Source: Stercorarius parasiticus (taxonomy: Eukaryota; Chordata; Aves; Charadriiformes; Stercorariidae). Taken from it: a stretch of DNA of 64,000 nucleotides. Numbering within the stretch: the first letter of the stretch is position 1; each line of letters opens with the position of its first letter. The position numbers and the translations under genes were made by a program. The notes beneath the pieces are model-generated. The model made no database searches and had not been told where the DNA came from. It worked only from the letters and a program-made list of their open reading frames with translations. Of this stretch, positions 49,640-60,746 are shown piece after piece. The stretch lies in assembly GCA_013396915.1 (NCBI GenBank), contig VWZL01005191.1:1-64000 (forward strand), read 5' to 3'.

Positions 49640-50700
49640 CTTTTGGGGGACTGCCCCCTTGAGAGAAATGTGGGAGCCCAGGCTTTGTAACCAGTCCCTG
49701 AAAAGAGTTAAGGACATTATGAGAAGGCTGACACAAACTCGGTAAACTCTGTGTGGATTTAACTGAGAGCTTCCCTAAATGAAACACGGAGGAGAAACCC
49801 ACGTCTGAAACCCTGCCTCATGCTACCGTGGACAAAGAGTCTGCATGCCCACCTGCACGATCAGGGCTGAGAAAGCACTGTCCTTTCTTCCAAAGGACAC
49901 TCTTTCATTTCACCCTTTCCAGGTCTGCCCACATCATAGGGTTGAGGTGAATAAGGATCCTTCCTTGTGGTCAGTGAGCTCTCACAACAAGCACGGAACC
50001 CAAGCTTAGTCTTTTCTGCTGCCTATGAAGAGCTCAGATCTTGTTTCCTACTTGCCAGCGGAGCACCTACATTGCCAACCTAAAGCACAGTGTGTGCAAG
50101 GACTCTCTCAACCCCTTATACTAGGCTTGGCCATGGGCAAAAAGGAACTCAAGGCACTGTGGGCCAGGAAGCGAGCAGAAGAAGAAATTAGCCCACTAGT
50201 ACCTCCTGAGTGAGGAGTTTCCCTCACATAGAAGAGAGATTTCTAAGCGCATTCAGTTCATAAATCTCGGTACCACACACTGAACCATTCTGGGATACAG
50301 AGAAGAAAGAAGACCTGGATTATGGACACCAGTGCTCAGTTAAGGAGGTGTTTGCACAGCATGCCCGGCATGCCCTGACCAAAGTGGGCATAGGGCCTGC
50401 TGTAGACTTCAGGCTGACAACTTTTACAGTACAGCGCTCTGGTACATTGAAGCACAAAGCTGCAATGCCACAGCATGGAGACTGTGTGTAAAGCATTGCT
50501 TCTCTCCGGGGTTCCTCGTTCCTCTTTCCTGTGCAAAGGGGTACACAGTCTTCTACTGTGAGGATAGCAGTCCAGCAATAGCTTCTTTTTGTGGTCGAGG
50601 AGAGCCTTTATCTTTTTGCATAATTGTTCCCTGAGAGGAGAAGAAACAGATGTTTCTCTGCAACACTGAATCACAGGGCTGATATTCTGGAAGACCTTTA
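49640..50700. other. GC-richer unclassified block
   Basis: Base composition rises clearly above the AT-rich flanks on both sides. Open frames at 50025-50213 (+) and 50336-50674 (-) show no family I recognise. I cannot identify LTR termini, TATA or target duplications. It could be an old LTR or ERV remnant, a 3' UTR, or unique sequence. Confidence 0.35.
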
Positions 50701-51342
50701 TGCATGATATTTCTTGGATGTTACTTCATTATCACCTGGCCCAGCAAAAATATCTTGCAGCTTCTCACGGTGAAAATAAAGTCAGACTCTCCCTGATTAT
50801 TTTTCATAGTAAAATGTATTCCAGTTAATGTGAATACACTCAGACAGGGAGGGACATTTTACTGGGACTTCTCACAAGATACCAATTTAATCTAATGGTA
50901 ATGATTATTGCTTAATTGAGATAAGATTAGCATAAATTCCACCCAATAGGGATACAATCAGCTGGTGCCAAAGGACTGCATGGTGCTCAATTAAGTGTTT
51001 AATCAATGCAAATTTCCTAGTTTATGTCAATTAATAAAAAGTAAGTATGTTAATAATAAAGTAATAACCAGCAAAGTATAGCACTTATGATTCAAAGTAT
51101 TCCAAAGCACTGAATGAGTACTGTATTATTCGTAAGGTAGAAGTTACCATCAAAAATTATAGGAAGATAAATACAGGTAAAATAAAAATGAGGAGCTGTT
51201 AGCATACACTGCAGTGATGACAGTGTGAGGATGGAAATATACAAGTGTTTTGTTTATCAGATACCAGAATCGTCTGATTCTGAATGCTGAAGCCCTCCAC
51301 ACAGTATGAGCTCTGCAAAGGAATAAGGTTGCGAATAGTGAT
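50701..51342. other. Unclassified AT-rich sequence
   Basis: No gene or defined repeat recognised. Confidence 0.5.
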
Positions 51343-51752
51343 CATAGAATCATAGAATGGTTTGGGTTGCAAGGGACCTTTAAAGGTCACTTTATCCAAA
51401 CCCCCTGCAATGAGCAGGGACATCTTCAACTAGATCAGGTTGCTCAGAGCCCCATCCAACCTGACCTTGAATGTGTCCAGGGATGAAGCATCTACCACCT
51501 CTCTGGGCAACCTGTTCCAGTGTTTCACCACCCACATCACAAAAGATTTGTGCCTTATATCTGGTCTGAATCTTCCCTCTTTTAGTTTAAAAACATTACC
51601 CCTTGTCCAATTGCTACAGACCCTATTGAAAAGTTTGTCTCTATCTTTCTTATAAGCCCCCTTTAAGTATCAAAAGGGCACAATAAAGTCTCCCCAGAGC
51701 CTTCTTCAGCCTGAACAACCCCAACTCTCTCAGCCTGTCCTCACAGGAAAGG
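51343..51752 (-). mobile_element. CR1 LINE 3' end, relatively young
   Basis: Starts with the antisense octamer tail CATAGAATCATAGAATGG at 51343-51360, then GGTTGCAAGGGACCTTTAAA. All 3' UTR blocks follow in close agreement with the CR1 pattern, through CAACCTGTTCCAGTGTTTCA at 51509-51528 to CTCTCAGCCTGTCCTCACAG near 51727-51746. It is 5'-truncated at about 51752 and has no coding capacity. The low divergence makes this one of the youngest insertions in the window. Confidence 0.96.
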
Positions 51753-52754
51753 AACAACCGGAGACTTCACACCCTCACTGTGCACCCAAAAAAGGTCAGC
51801 GGGAAGAGGCAGCTATAAGGTAAGTTTTCTTGTAGATTTCACTACCTTTAAAAATTTTCTTATACAAGAGCTATTCAGAGCCACCTGTGCCCACATTTAG
51901 AGTAACGAAGCCAAGCCTCTATACATAATGTCTCTTTTTCTTATATCTGGGCACAGACTGGAGCCCCTTAGCAGAACACATGAAAAGCAGTTTTGCTGCT
52001 CCGGAAAGAACCGTTCAGGTCCTTCCTGCCACCAGAAATGGAGATGTAAAGGGGAGGGCAGAGATGAGAAAGACTGAAGGAAGAAATCAGGATGTCCAGA
52101 AAAATGCGGCTTGCTGCTTCTGCTACTTCAGCCACAACCAGCCTCCTGACCTTACAGGACTTCAATATAAAAAACCCACAGTCAACACAAACATAGCTCT
52201 TAGATTGCTCCACTATTCAGCTTTTCCATGCAGCACTTTTATTTTTGCTGTGCCTAAAGCCAGTTTAGTCTAGGCAGGTGACAAAACCAAAGATGTTGAG
52301 AAATGGGGTTTATTCCTCTTCAGCATCAGTTCAGGCTGGCCCTGAGGTTGTCTTCAAAGATAGTATGCACATTTTCTCTGTGTGATAATTTTGTTAGCTT
52401 TCAGCTAATGAGAATCACACTATACAGTGCACCTTTCATAACATAGTTGTATAACAGGACATAATCAGTTATTTTTGTGACTCTGACCTTCTGATAGTAA
52501 ACATATGTCCCAAATATCAAATAGTTGTAACAATATATCATAACAAGCATCTGCAAGGTATTCAAAAAACAACATTTCAGCTGAAGCATTTTTCTTCATT
52601 TTCCTCTCAGACCATTATCCATGCTGCTGCACGTACAAATTCATCCGGCTCTACAGCCATTTATACTAGGTTCTTCATTGCAATGTCTTTGCTCCATCAA
52701 AAGCTGACATACTTCCAGACTTTCCTCTCTTCTTCTGTCTCCTTTCCCTTGGAG

Positions 52755-52802
52755 AGATCTCTTGTCATCAAATTGATCTAAAGATCACTTGTCATCAAAT
52801 TG
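52755..52802. repeat. Two-copy tandem repeat, 27-bp period
   Basis: AGATCTCTTGTCATCAAATT (52755) and AGATCACTTGTCATCAAATT (52782) are near-identical, each followed by G. Confidence 0.9.
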
Positions 52803-52871
52803 TTCAAGGACCTACATCTTATCTAAAATTTATCCTGACACAGAACCAGCTTGTCCTTCTGGATTTGAGGA

Positions 52872-52887
52872 GGGAGGGAGGGAAGGG
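52872..52887 (+). other. Canonical G-quadruplex motif
   Basis: GGGAGGGAGGGAAGGG: four G3 runs with loops of 1, 1 and 2 bases, followed by an A-rich tract. Confidence 0.7.
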
Positions 52888-53659
52888 CAGAGAAATTGAA
52901 ACAAAAAAAATGAAAAAAAAAAAAACAACAAACAAATCAAAACAAGTCCCTAATTAGTGGAATGCAAAGAGAAAAATTAATATTTCTGAAGATTCACCAA
53001 AAATGACACTACATTAAATATTTTGTATGCATTGATTTTGCTGGGTTTTATTTTAGTTTCAGATTTAAGCAGTGAACTCCACTGCAGCTAGTACATAATG
53101 AATCAATGTCGTCTGTAATGACATATGTAGGCTGACAAACAGGAATATAGCCAAGCAAGTTCTTTTATTCCTACCCTTTCTTGTAAATGCCTCCATGTAA
53201 TTCTTCTGTAGCAGGTAGAGACATCTATCTTTTATTTCACAGATTGCTAGCTCTTCTATTTCAGTTGTGATAATTTTAACAAGATCGATTGATTGTAAGG
53301 AAATGTAAGCACTACTTTCTGAAGAAATCTTGTAAACCCCTTTTAGTGATGCAAAAACCAGCTTGTGTTAACGGTTTTATTAGTCATTTCTGTCAAATCA
53401 AATACCTTCTGCTATGGAACAACAATGCCCTTTAAAGACTTAGAAATACTTAAATGCTTTCAGTTTTCATTATTGCAGTGAATTTTTCCACATATTTAGT
53501 TCAATACAGTTCTAAATGCATTTTACTAAATTGTTACATTATGAAGTTATTGATTTGCATAACAATCTTAACGCTTGTTCTTCAACATTTTTTCCAGGAA
53601 AAAAAGAAACACTCAACAACTTCTTTCTGTCTTTGAGAAAAGCTAGACTTGGAACTATG

Positions 53660-55041
53660 AAGAGATTATGACACTATACGAAGGGTTACATGGTTATACA
53701 GAGAGAAAATTAGGAAGGCAAAAGCCCAGCTGGACCTCAACTTGGCCACTAACGTTAAGGACAACAAAAAAAGTTTTTCTAAATACATCAACAAAAAGAG
53801 AGCCAGGGAGAATCTCCATCCCTTATTGGATGCCGGGGGGAAAGTTGCAACCAAGGACAAGGAGAAGGCTGAGGTACTTAATGCCTTCTTTGCCTCCATC
53901 TTCAATAGTCAGACCAGCTATCCCCAGGGGGTTCAGCCTCCGGAGCTGGAAGGTAAGGATGGAGAGCAGAGCAACCCACCCATAATCCAGGAGGAAGTAG
54001 TCAATGATCTGCTTCTGCACCTAGATGCACATAAATCTATGGGGCCAGATGGGATTCACCCAAGAGTACTCAGGGAGCTGGCGGGAGAGCTCACCAAGCC
54101 TCTCTCCATCATTTATCAACAATCTTGGTCAACAGGGGAGGTACCAGATGACCTGAGGGTGGCTAATGTGACGCCCATCTACAAGAAGGGTTGGAAGGAT
54201 GATCAGGGGAACTAAAGGCCTGTCAGCTTGACCTCGGTACCAGGAAAGATCATGGAGAGGATGATCTTGAGTGAGCTCTCATGGCAAGTGCAGGGCAGCC
54301 AAGGGATNNNNNNNNNNNNNNNNNNNNNNNNNNNNNNNNNNNNNNNNNNNNNNNNNNNNNNNNNNNNNNNNNNNNNNNNNNNNNNNNNNNNNNNNNNNNN
54401 NNNNNNNNNNNNNNNNNNNNNNNNNNNNNNNNNNNNNNNNNATCAGGAATAGCGTGGCCAGCAGGAGTAGGGAAGTGATGGTGCCTCTGTACTTGGCACT
54501 GGTGAGGCCTCACCTCAAGTATTGTGTTCAGTTCTGGGCCCCTCTGTACAGGAGGGACATTGAAGTGCTGGAGCGGGTCCAGAGGAGAGCTACCAAGCTG
54601 GTGAGGGGTCTGGAGACCAAGCCATATGACGAGAGGCTGAGGGAACTGGGCATGTTTAGTTTGGAGAAGAGGAGGCTGAAGGGAGACCTCATTGCCCTCT
54701 ACAACTACCTGAAAGGAGGTTGCAGAGAGGTGGGTGTTGACCTCTTCTCCCAGGTGAATAATGACAGGACCAGAGGAAATGGTCTGAAGTTGCGGCAGGG
54801 GAGGTTTAGATTAGATCTTAGGAAGAATTCCTTTCCTGAAAGAGTGGTCAGGCACTGGAACAGCCTGCCCAGGGAGGTGGTTGAGTCACCATCCCTAGAG
54901 GTGTATTTAAGAAACGTCTAGATTTGGCCCTTCAGGGCATGCTCTAGTGACAGAGATTGTAGGGGGTTTTTTTGTGTGTGTACAGTTGGACTCGATGATC
55001 CCAAAGGTCCTTTCCAATCATGAAGATTCTATGATTCTATG
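53660..55041 (+). mobile_element. CR1 LINE with assembly gap in the RT domain
   Basis: Left part: linker and RT fingers are open at 53742-54215 (NVKDNKKSFSKYINKKRARE, AHKSMGPDGIHPRVLRELAG, NVTPIYKKG), ending at GNXXPVSL after a stop. Right part: the post-catalytic region is open from about 54442 to 54921 ([28 protein letters not shown], and [13 protein letters not shown]). The 3' end is the canonical octamer tail GATTCTATGATTCTATG at 55025-55041. The block between, with the FADD catalytic motif, is missing at the N run. The close match to CR1 marks it as fairly young. Confidence 0.95.
54308..54441. other. Assembly gap (134 N)
   Basis: A run of undetermined bases inside the CR1. A complete CR1 would have several hundred bases between the flanking blocks, so either the gap size is wrong or the copy has a deletion. 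Confidence 0.99.
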
Positions 55042-56796
55042 TCATTGAATTCCTACTAAAATCTCTTCAATGTAGGTTGCTGTACAGTATTTATCACCAT
55101 AGTTTCTGAGAAACATGTTAAATAAGGTGACAAACATCTCCAATGTATTTGTCGTCTTATACTTTTCTTGTGAAGAAGATTTATATGCAGTGAAACATTT
55201 CTTTTAGAGTTCTTAAATCTTGCAAACACCCATACCTTGCTAGTTGCTTGTTATAGGCAGTGAAGCTAGAAAGGTGTTTAAAGTAGGAGGTATGCAACAG
55301 TGACCCAGAGCTTCTGGAGCTGTTCTCACCATCATCCTAAAATGCACGCTGAGAGCACTTTCAGGACAGACAAGCTCTATGTATTTTCTGTGGAAAACTG
55401 CTTTGTATTAGAAAATCACAACTGCAATGGGCCTTTTGAACGGAGCATTTCTTAATCCTTTAGTTACTTCAGACCACTGTTTTGAACTCCTAGTAAGTCT
55501 CCTAATAAGGAAGAAGACTTAGATTTAATATATTAAACGGTGAGAGAGAAAGAGGATCAGAAGACTTGTCTGATATAATAGCCATTGTTGCTGTAGTATA
55601 CTATAGTGTTCTGTACATACTGGGGTTTCCTAAAAGCTAACAGCTTCGGGGCAAGGTATACTATACAGCTGCAGTCAGGTTGAAAGGTGACAAAAGCATG
55701 AATAACTGAGACCAGGCCATTGCCAGCTAGGGTAGGACAGCTTCTTCTAGATAGAGATGACAGGAAGCATTACTCACAGATGCTGTGATGACAGTGAAGA
55801 CTCCAGTTTTGCTTCTCTGTTAGAAAACTAGTTTAGTAGAAAATATGTACCTTCAACCAAAGAATACTGCACCAGAGATAAAACCTTAAATTGTTTTCAT
55901 TTCCCTATTGATGGAACATTTGTCTTGCTCAGCTTTGAGTTCTGAAAATCTGTGTTATATCTTTGAACTGCCTACTACCTGTCTGCAGTATTATAAATGA
56001 ATGTAGTGCAGGGTAAGAAGAAATTGTCTAGTACTCATGAGTCTAGATGCTGTTCCAGACACAGGCAAACCAGGCAATTGACTGTGGTGGCTACTGCTGG
56101 GAATAGTTGCTTTGCTGAGGCTCTTTCAAGGTTCTCATAACTACTTTGCCTCTGTCAGAGATAATGGAAATCAACTGAAGGAGTACTGCCAAATACCTAG
56201 CTCTATCATGTAACTTCCTAGTCTGACTTCTGCTGCTGCTGCCTCTAAGGGAAGAGGCAACATGTGAGATGGTAACAACTATCCTTGCCTGGAAAGGTAG
56301 TGTAGATGCTAAATGTGACTAGGAAGAGAAATTACCCTGATGGGATACAAAAAGAAGGGTTCAAATGGCTGAGAGTAGGTTTCCTGTTCTTTCTCCCTTT
56401 ATGGGAGATTTGGATCATTTTAGGTTATTCCTCTGGATATCTGTCACCTCTATCACATGCAATAGTATTATATAATAAGCAGCAGTATTAGCTATTAGAA
56501 AGAGGATCCAGAAGGATGAGAGCCTTCAACTGACTCTAGTGGATGGTACTTAGCAGTGTTATTACAGTGGTCTCTATCTTCTAGTGTGCTGCATCTAATA
56601 CACTTGTTTCAGTTAGACAAGATCTGAGTTCACCATTGATCATGTGCTGCCTTAGCTCATTTGGCATGGTCACTGTCAGCTTACGTATAATGTATCCAAA
56701 GCAACCTTTTTAAATCTTGGCCAGACTATTGCATGGTTCGTTCTGACAAGGGTCATGTCCCTGATGGTCTACTAATATTTAAAGAGCAGTATGTAG
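55042..56796. other. Unclassified AT-rich sequence
   Basis: No gene or defined repeat recognised. I looked here for gag, protease or RT motifs upstream of the integrase-like segment and found none. Confidence 0.45.
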
Positions 56797-57240
56797 TGGA
56801 ATAAACAAACCTATGTGTCATTTGTTGCAGCTGATCACCAAACTTCAAAACAAACTCACCTTTTCTGGCTATAAGTTTTTCATCTCTGCATGGGACCAAA
56901 GTCTCACATTCGCCCTCTCATTCTCTTCCTTATTCTTCTCTAAAAAGAAGCACAAAGCTTTTGTGCTACACAACTTCTTGATATTACCTCCATTTGTACC
57001 CAGTCAGATGGACTTACTGAATACATTTGAACAAACTAATACTGTATACTTAAGCACCCTCCACTGAATTTCTAGTTTACCTATTGTGATGATAAATTAA
57101 GGGCTTATCTTTTGTCCTCCAATATCCAGGATAAGGTTAGTTAAATGTTTGAATTGTGCTATGATTACCTCAAACCATTTGTTCTTCACTTGTTTACCTT
57201 TGAAGTGTTTCCAGAATGAAATAGCCTCACTCAGTTTTTG
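56797..57240 (+). mobile_element. Decayed Ty3/gypsy-type integrase core (relic)
   Basis: In one frame (codons starting at 57001 + 3n) the translation keeps, in order, several integrase-core blocks with stops between. SFVAADHQTSKQTHLF at about 56818-56865 resembles FVVVDRFSKxxHF. HLCMGPKS at 56881-56904 resembles LHGLPKD. FCATQLLDITS at 56959-56991 resembles FCxLLGIxxS. QSDGLTE at 57001-57021 resembles HPQSDGQTER. YCDDKLRAYL near 57082 resembles YQQDDWxxLLPLA. FELCYDY and FTFEVF at 57148-57222 resemble EFAYNN and SPFEVxYG. No single block is decisive; the shared order and frame are the argument. The segment between the first two blocks is shortened. No LTR, gag or RT is visible, so it is a dead fragment. 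Confidence 0.5.
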
Positions 57241-57849
57241 TTTTGGTTTTGTTCATGTTTTTCCAGACAAAATAGTTCCTTTTTTTTTTCTTTCTCTTGG
57301 TATCTGAACACATCGAACTGTTCATCGGTCCAGGTTACCTCTATACCAGGAGGGAATAGTCTTTTCTGGGGTGTTGTTGCCATCCGAACTGCACTTCAGT
57401 AGAAGTTTACAGCAGCAAATAACTCTTTCTAGTGCCATTTGCACTTGTCAATCCAGGCCATCAGGTCTGCACACCATTCAGAATTCACTTGTCTCGTGCA
57501 AACCTCTTTGGCAATTACAAAAGGGTGGATAGCTGCCCCTGCTCCCAGGCTCCACTTCTAACTCACAAGCACAACTATGTTGCTTGCTGATACTACTGCC
57601 CTCAGCAAACCAAGAAAAGCCCATCAGCAAGGAACCTGTCCTAGGCCACTTCTCTTCCTTTTGCCAGGAGAATACACAAAGTAGGCAATAAGGCAAAAGT
57701 CTATTGTTGGGATGCATCTTCCACAGCACCGGGAATCCAAATTTTCTAGAATGGAAGGCTGCCTTCAACCTTTCTCATGCCTATACTGTACTGAGACATG
57801 ATTTAAAGCAGTGTCTTCATGCTATACAATACATAATACAATAGGCCCT
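57241..57849. other. Unclassified sequence downstream of integrase-like relic
   Basis: May include more of the same element: SWYLNTSN near 57295-57318 faintly recalls the VWLSTRN block that follows integrase. That is too weak to annotate. Otherwise nothing recognised. Confidence 0.35.
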
Positions 57850-58570
57850 TGACTATCTTGGTAACCCACCAGTGGATTCTCTCCAGTTTCTCCACATCCC
57901 TCTTCAACTGGAGATTGAGGCACCTAAAACCATACACAATATTCCAAATGCAGTCTCACTAGGGCTGACTACAGAGGGATGATACCTTTGCTAGCCACCT
58001 CTTTTGTAATATGGAGTAGCATCCAGTGTGCTTCATTTGAAAGGAGTGTGATTTTGACTCATATTTCACCTGGCATCCACATATTCCCCAGTCCTTTTCA
58101 GCAGAACCACTATGCGGCAGTCCCTCCTCAGCCTCCATGAGTGTGTAAGGTTATTCCATCCCAGAGACAGAGCTCTGCCTTTCTCCTCACTGAAATTTGT
58201 GAGGTCTCTGTTGGCTGATTCTTCAACCTTAACAGTCTAAGTCTGAAGAGAAGCTCTACCACTCCCTGTGTCAGTCGCTCTCCCTATCTTAGTCTGATCC
58301 ACAAATTCACTGAGGATGCATGCAGTGCCCTCATCCATGGGGGTGGATGAAGATGCTGAAAATTACAGGTCCCGGTATTGATGCCTAAGATACTCTGTTG
58401 TTAACTGCCAGCTGGATCTTACATCGTTGACCACTACCTTGTAAGTTCAGTAGTCTAGCCAAATTCCACTCCATCTAACAGTTGATACTTCCTTAGCTTC
58501 CAAATAAGAAAGCTGTGGGACACAGTGTTACAAAACTTTATTAATATTTCAGAGAGTATTGTGTAACAGC
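57850..58570 (-). mobile_element. Old CR1 LINE fragment (RT palm and C-terminal part)
   Basis: Antisense CR1 coding blocks, heavily mutated. CCAGTGGATTCTCTCCAGTT at 57870-57889 and CAAATGCAGTCTCACTAGGG at 57945-57964 are the region after RT. CCACAAATTCACTGAGGATG at 58299-58318 covers the KFxxD catalytic region. CACAGTGTTACAAAACTTTA at 58520-58539 corresponds to the AFDTVP block. No 3' tail on the left side. Confidence 0.7.
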
Positions 58571-58788
58571 CTCTCCAGCTGCAACCTATTCTAGCCTACA
58601 CTTGGTTCAGCACAAATTTTTGAACAGTAAAGAGACCAATACGTATTCTTAAAAACCAAGTTGGGCAAAAAAGTTAGGCATCACTCACTTCTTCCCAAGA
58701 AGCTGGCTATCACCCTCCAAAATGAATCACTGATTACTAAAAGAAGTCTCCAACACAGTGAGGGCTGCCATGCAGGCTTTGCAGTTTC

Positions 58789-59490
58789 ACAGAATAGCTG
58801 AACAGATGAGGTTGGAGGGCACCTCTGGAGGTCATCTAGTCCAGTCTACCTGCTCAAAGCAAGGCCACCTAGAGCAAATTGCTCAGGGCTCTGTCCAGCT
58901 GGGTTTTGAATATCTCCAAGGAGGGAGACTGCACGTCTTTCAGTATTCAACTATTTCCACAGTAAAAAAGTTCGGGGTTTTTTTTGTTATGTTTAAATGG
59001 AATTTCCTGTATTACAATTTGTGCCAATTGCCTGTTGTGCTTTCACTGCACACTGGTGAGAAGAGCCTGTCTTCACCTTCTTTACTCCCCTCCTCAACAG
59101 TTATTTATACACATTAATAAGAATGCTCCCCTAAGCATTCTCTTCTCTGTGCTGAACAGCCCCAGTTCTCTCTCAGTCTCTCCTCGTATGACAGATGCTC
59201 CAAAACCTTAGTGATTTTCATGGCTTTCCAATGGGGCAACACTCCACTGTCTCTCTTGTACAAATAAGCCCAGAACTGGACCCAGCACTCCAGATTTGTC
59301 TCAACAGTACTGAACAGAGAGGAAGGATACCCACCTATGATGTGCTTCAAAGCTCCCCATGCTTCAACCCTCTTCTTAATGGAGCTAGGAAGCTGTTGGA
59401 CTTATTTGCCACAAGGTCACATTGTGGGCCTACGGGCAGCTTTTTGTCCATCAAGCCCTCCAGCTGCTTTTCTGCCAAAAAGAGAAAAGG
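58789..59490 (-). mobile_element. CR1 LINE 3' end and C-terminal region
   Basis: Antisense tail-side start CACAGAATAGCTGAACAG at 58790-58807, then GGTCATCTAGTCCAGTCTAC and CCAGCTGGGTTTTGAATATC at 58897-58916. It continues into the coding C-terminus: a minus-strand frame at 59114-59350 gives NLECWVQFWA and LEHLSYEERLRE. It extends to about 59490 through the KGALGPQCDL-like region. It has its own 3' end, so it is a separate insertion from 57850-58570 although both are on the minus strand. Confidence 0.88.
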
Positions 59491-60746
59491 GAGGTAAAGC
59501 TCTAATTTGCCACTGTAATAAGAAAGTACTATTTTCAGAAGGTGCTTTCTTTCGCATCTTTTATTTTTGAGTGGTAACATATCATATCCAACACTTCATT
59601 ACCTTCAATTACACAGGCTACACTGACGGAGTACATTCCCTCTGTTTACTCCAAAATTCTATCCAGACTACCTGAAAACCTCTTTTCAATAGCAGACTTC
59701 CTACCCTTCCATCCTTACAAGGAAGGGCGCTGGGTCTCTTTGTCTGTGTCTGCAAAATTCATCTGCTTGTTCAAGTGCTGCATGAAGGAACCACGATATT
59801 GCTTTCTTCCCTAGCTTTTAGCAAGTAATCCTCCTCTCCCCTAGGAAACTGTGTCCACCTCCCCCTGGCCTCAGTCAAGCATGAAGTTGTGAAGTAGCTG
59901 CAGTCCACCAAAGTCACTGAGAAGTCACTTTACACAGATGCGGGCGTGCTTTGCTGAGTCTCCAAAGCATGATCCGTTTTGAAATAATACATGTCTAGAG
60001 GAGATCTCCTTTCAGAGAGCCTGACACCTCCTCAGAGGCTAAGGAACTGTTTCCTATATGTGTTCATAGTTGCAGCCTTAGGGCAAATAAAGTACCAGAA
60101 GATCCCAGAAATCCATGGAAAATATATCACTCCAGATCATGCCCTGGAATCTGTAGAAGAAACCACACTGTCCTTTTGCAGAGCTCCAAACCTCCTTGTG
60201 GACAGCCTCCATATGCAGTGTAGCTGCAGGCAAACAGAATCTGGATCTGCTTGTAGACTGAGTGCTATGCACTGCTGGACAAAATTGATGTCCTCTCCTC
60301 AGCCCAAAGATAAATTTCCAGTTTCTTATGGGGATGCTTACACTGGATTAATTTCCTTGCAAACTCAAACCTTGTCCCAGGATGACTGCATGGAAAATAG
60401 CTTTGGGCAGAAAAACATCTACTGGCACAGACGTTGCTGCAAGTCTAGGAGAAATAACAAGATTCTAAGGTCATCTTAAGTATTGGCAGTAAACTGTAGG
60501 CTAGAGCCAGCAGAAAGGAAGGAGGAGGGAAGGGGAGGGAGAAGGGGAGGGGGAAGGGACAGTCGTTAACTTCAGCTGAAAATTTTAAGTCATCTTGCTG
60601 AAGTTTGGCTACCTGTAACTGTGTAGCTCCATGTTAGATCTCTAATTCCTTAATGTACCGTTAAGAAACGTGCGTTGAAATTTAGGTGTAGCATTTCATT
60701 TTCTTCTCTTTTTTCATGATTCAGAATGAAAAATTCACCCAGGTTT
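59491..60746. other. Unclassified sequence with purine tract
   Basis: An open frame of 162 codons at 59991-60479 (+) has no recognisable motif. A purine-only G-rich tract lies at 60512-60559. No defined repeat seen. Confidence 0.45.
60512..60559 (+). repeat. Purine-only G-rich tract (possible G-quadruplex)
   Basis: Forty-eight consecutive purines containing at least six runs of three or more G's between about 60527 and 60558. Confidence 0.85.

Larger units (their letters stand above)
51753..53659. other. Unclassified AT-rich sequence
   Basis: No gene recognised. It holds a two-copy repeat at 52755-52802, a G-rich tract at 52872-52887 and an A-rich tract at about 52902-52946. Confidence 0.5.

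Noticed and set aside
53742..54215. 157-codon frame as a possible host gene
   Set aside because: It is the CR1 ORF2 linker and RT fingers region, part of the element at 53660-55041.
59991..60479. Open frame of 162 codons (+)
   Set aside because: No motif, signal peptide or family recognised, no splice or promoter context, and no repeat copy. Kept only as a note; a protein search would settle it.
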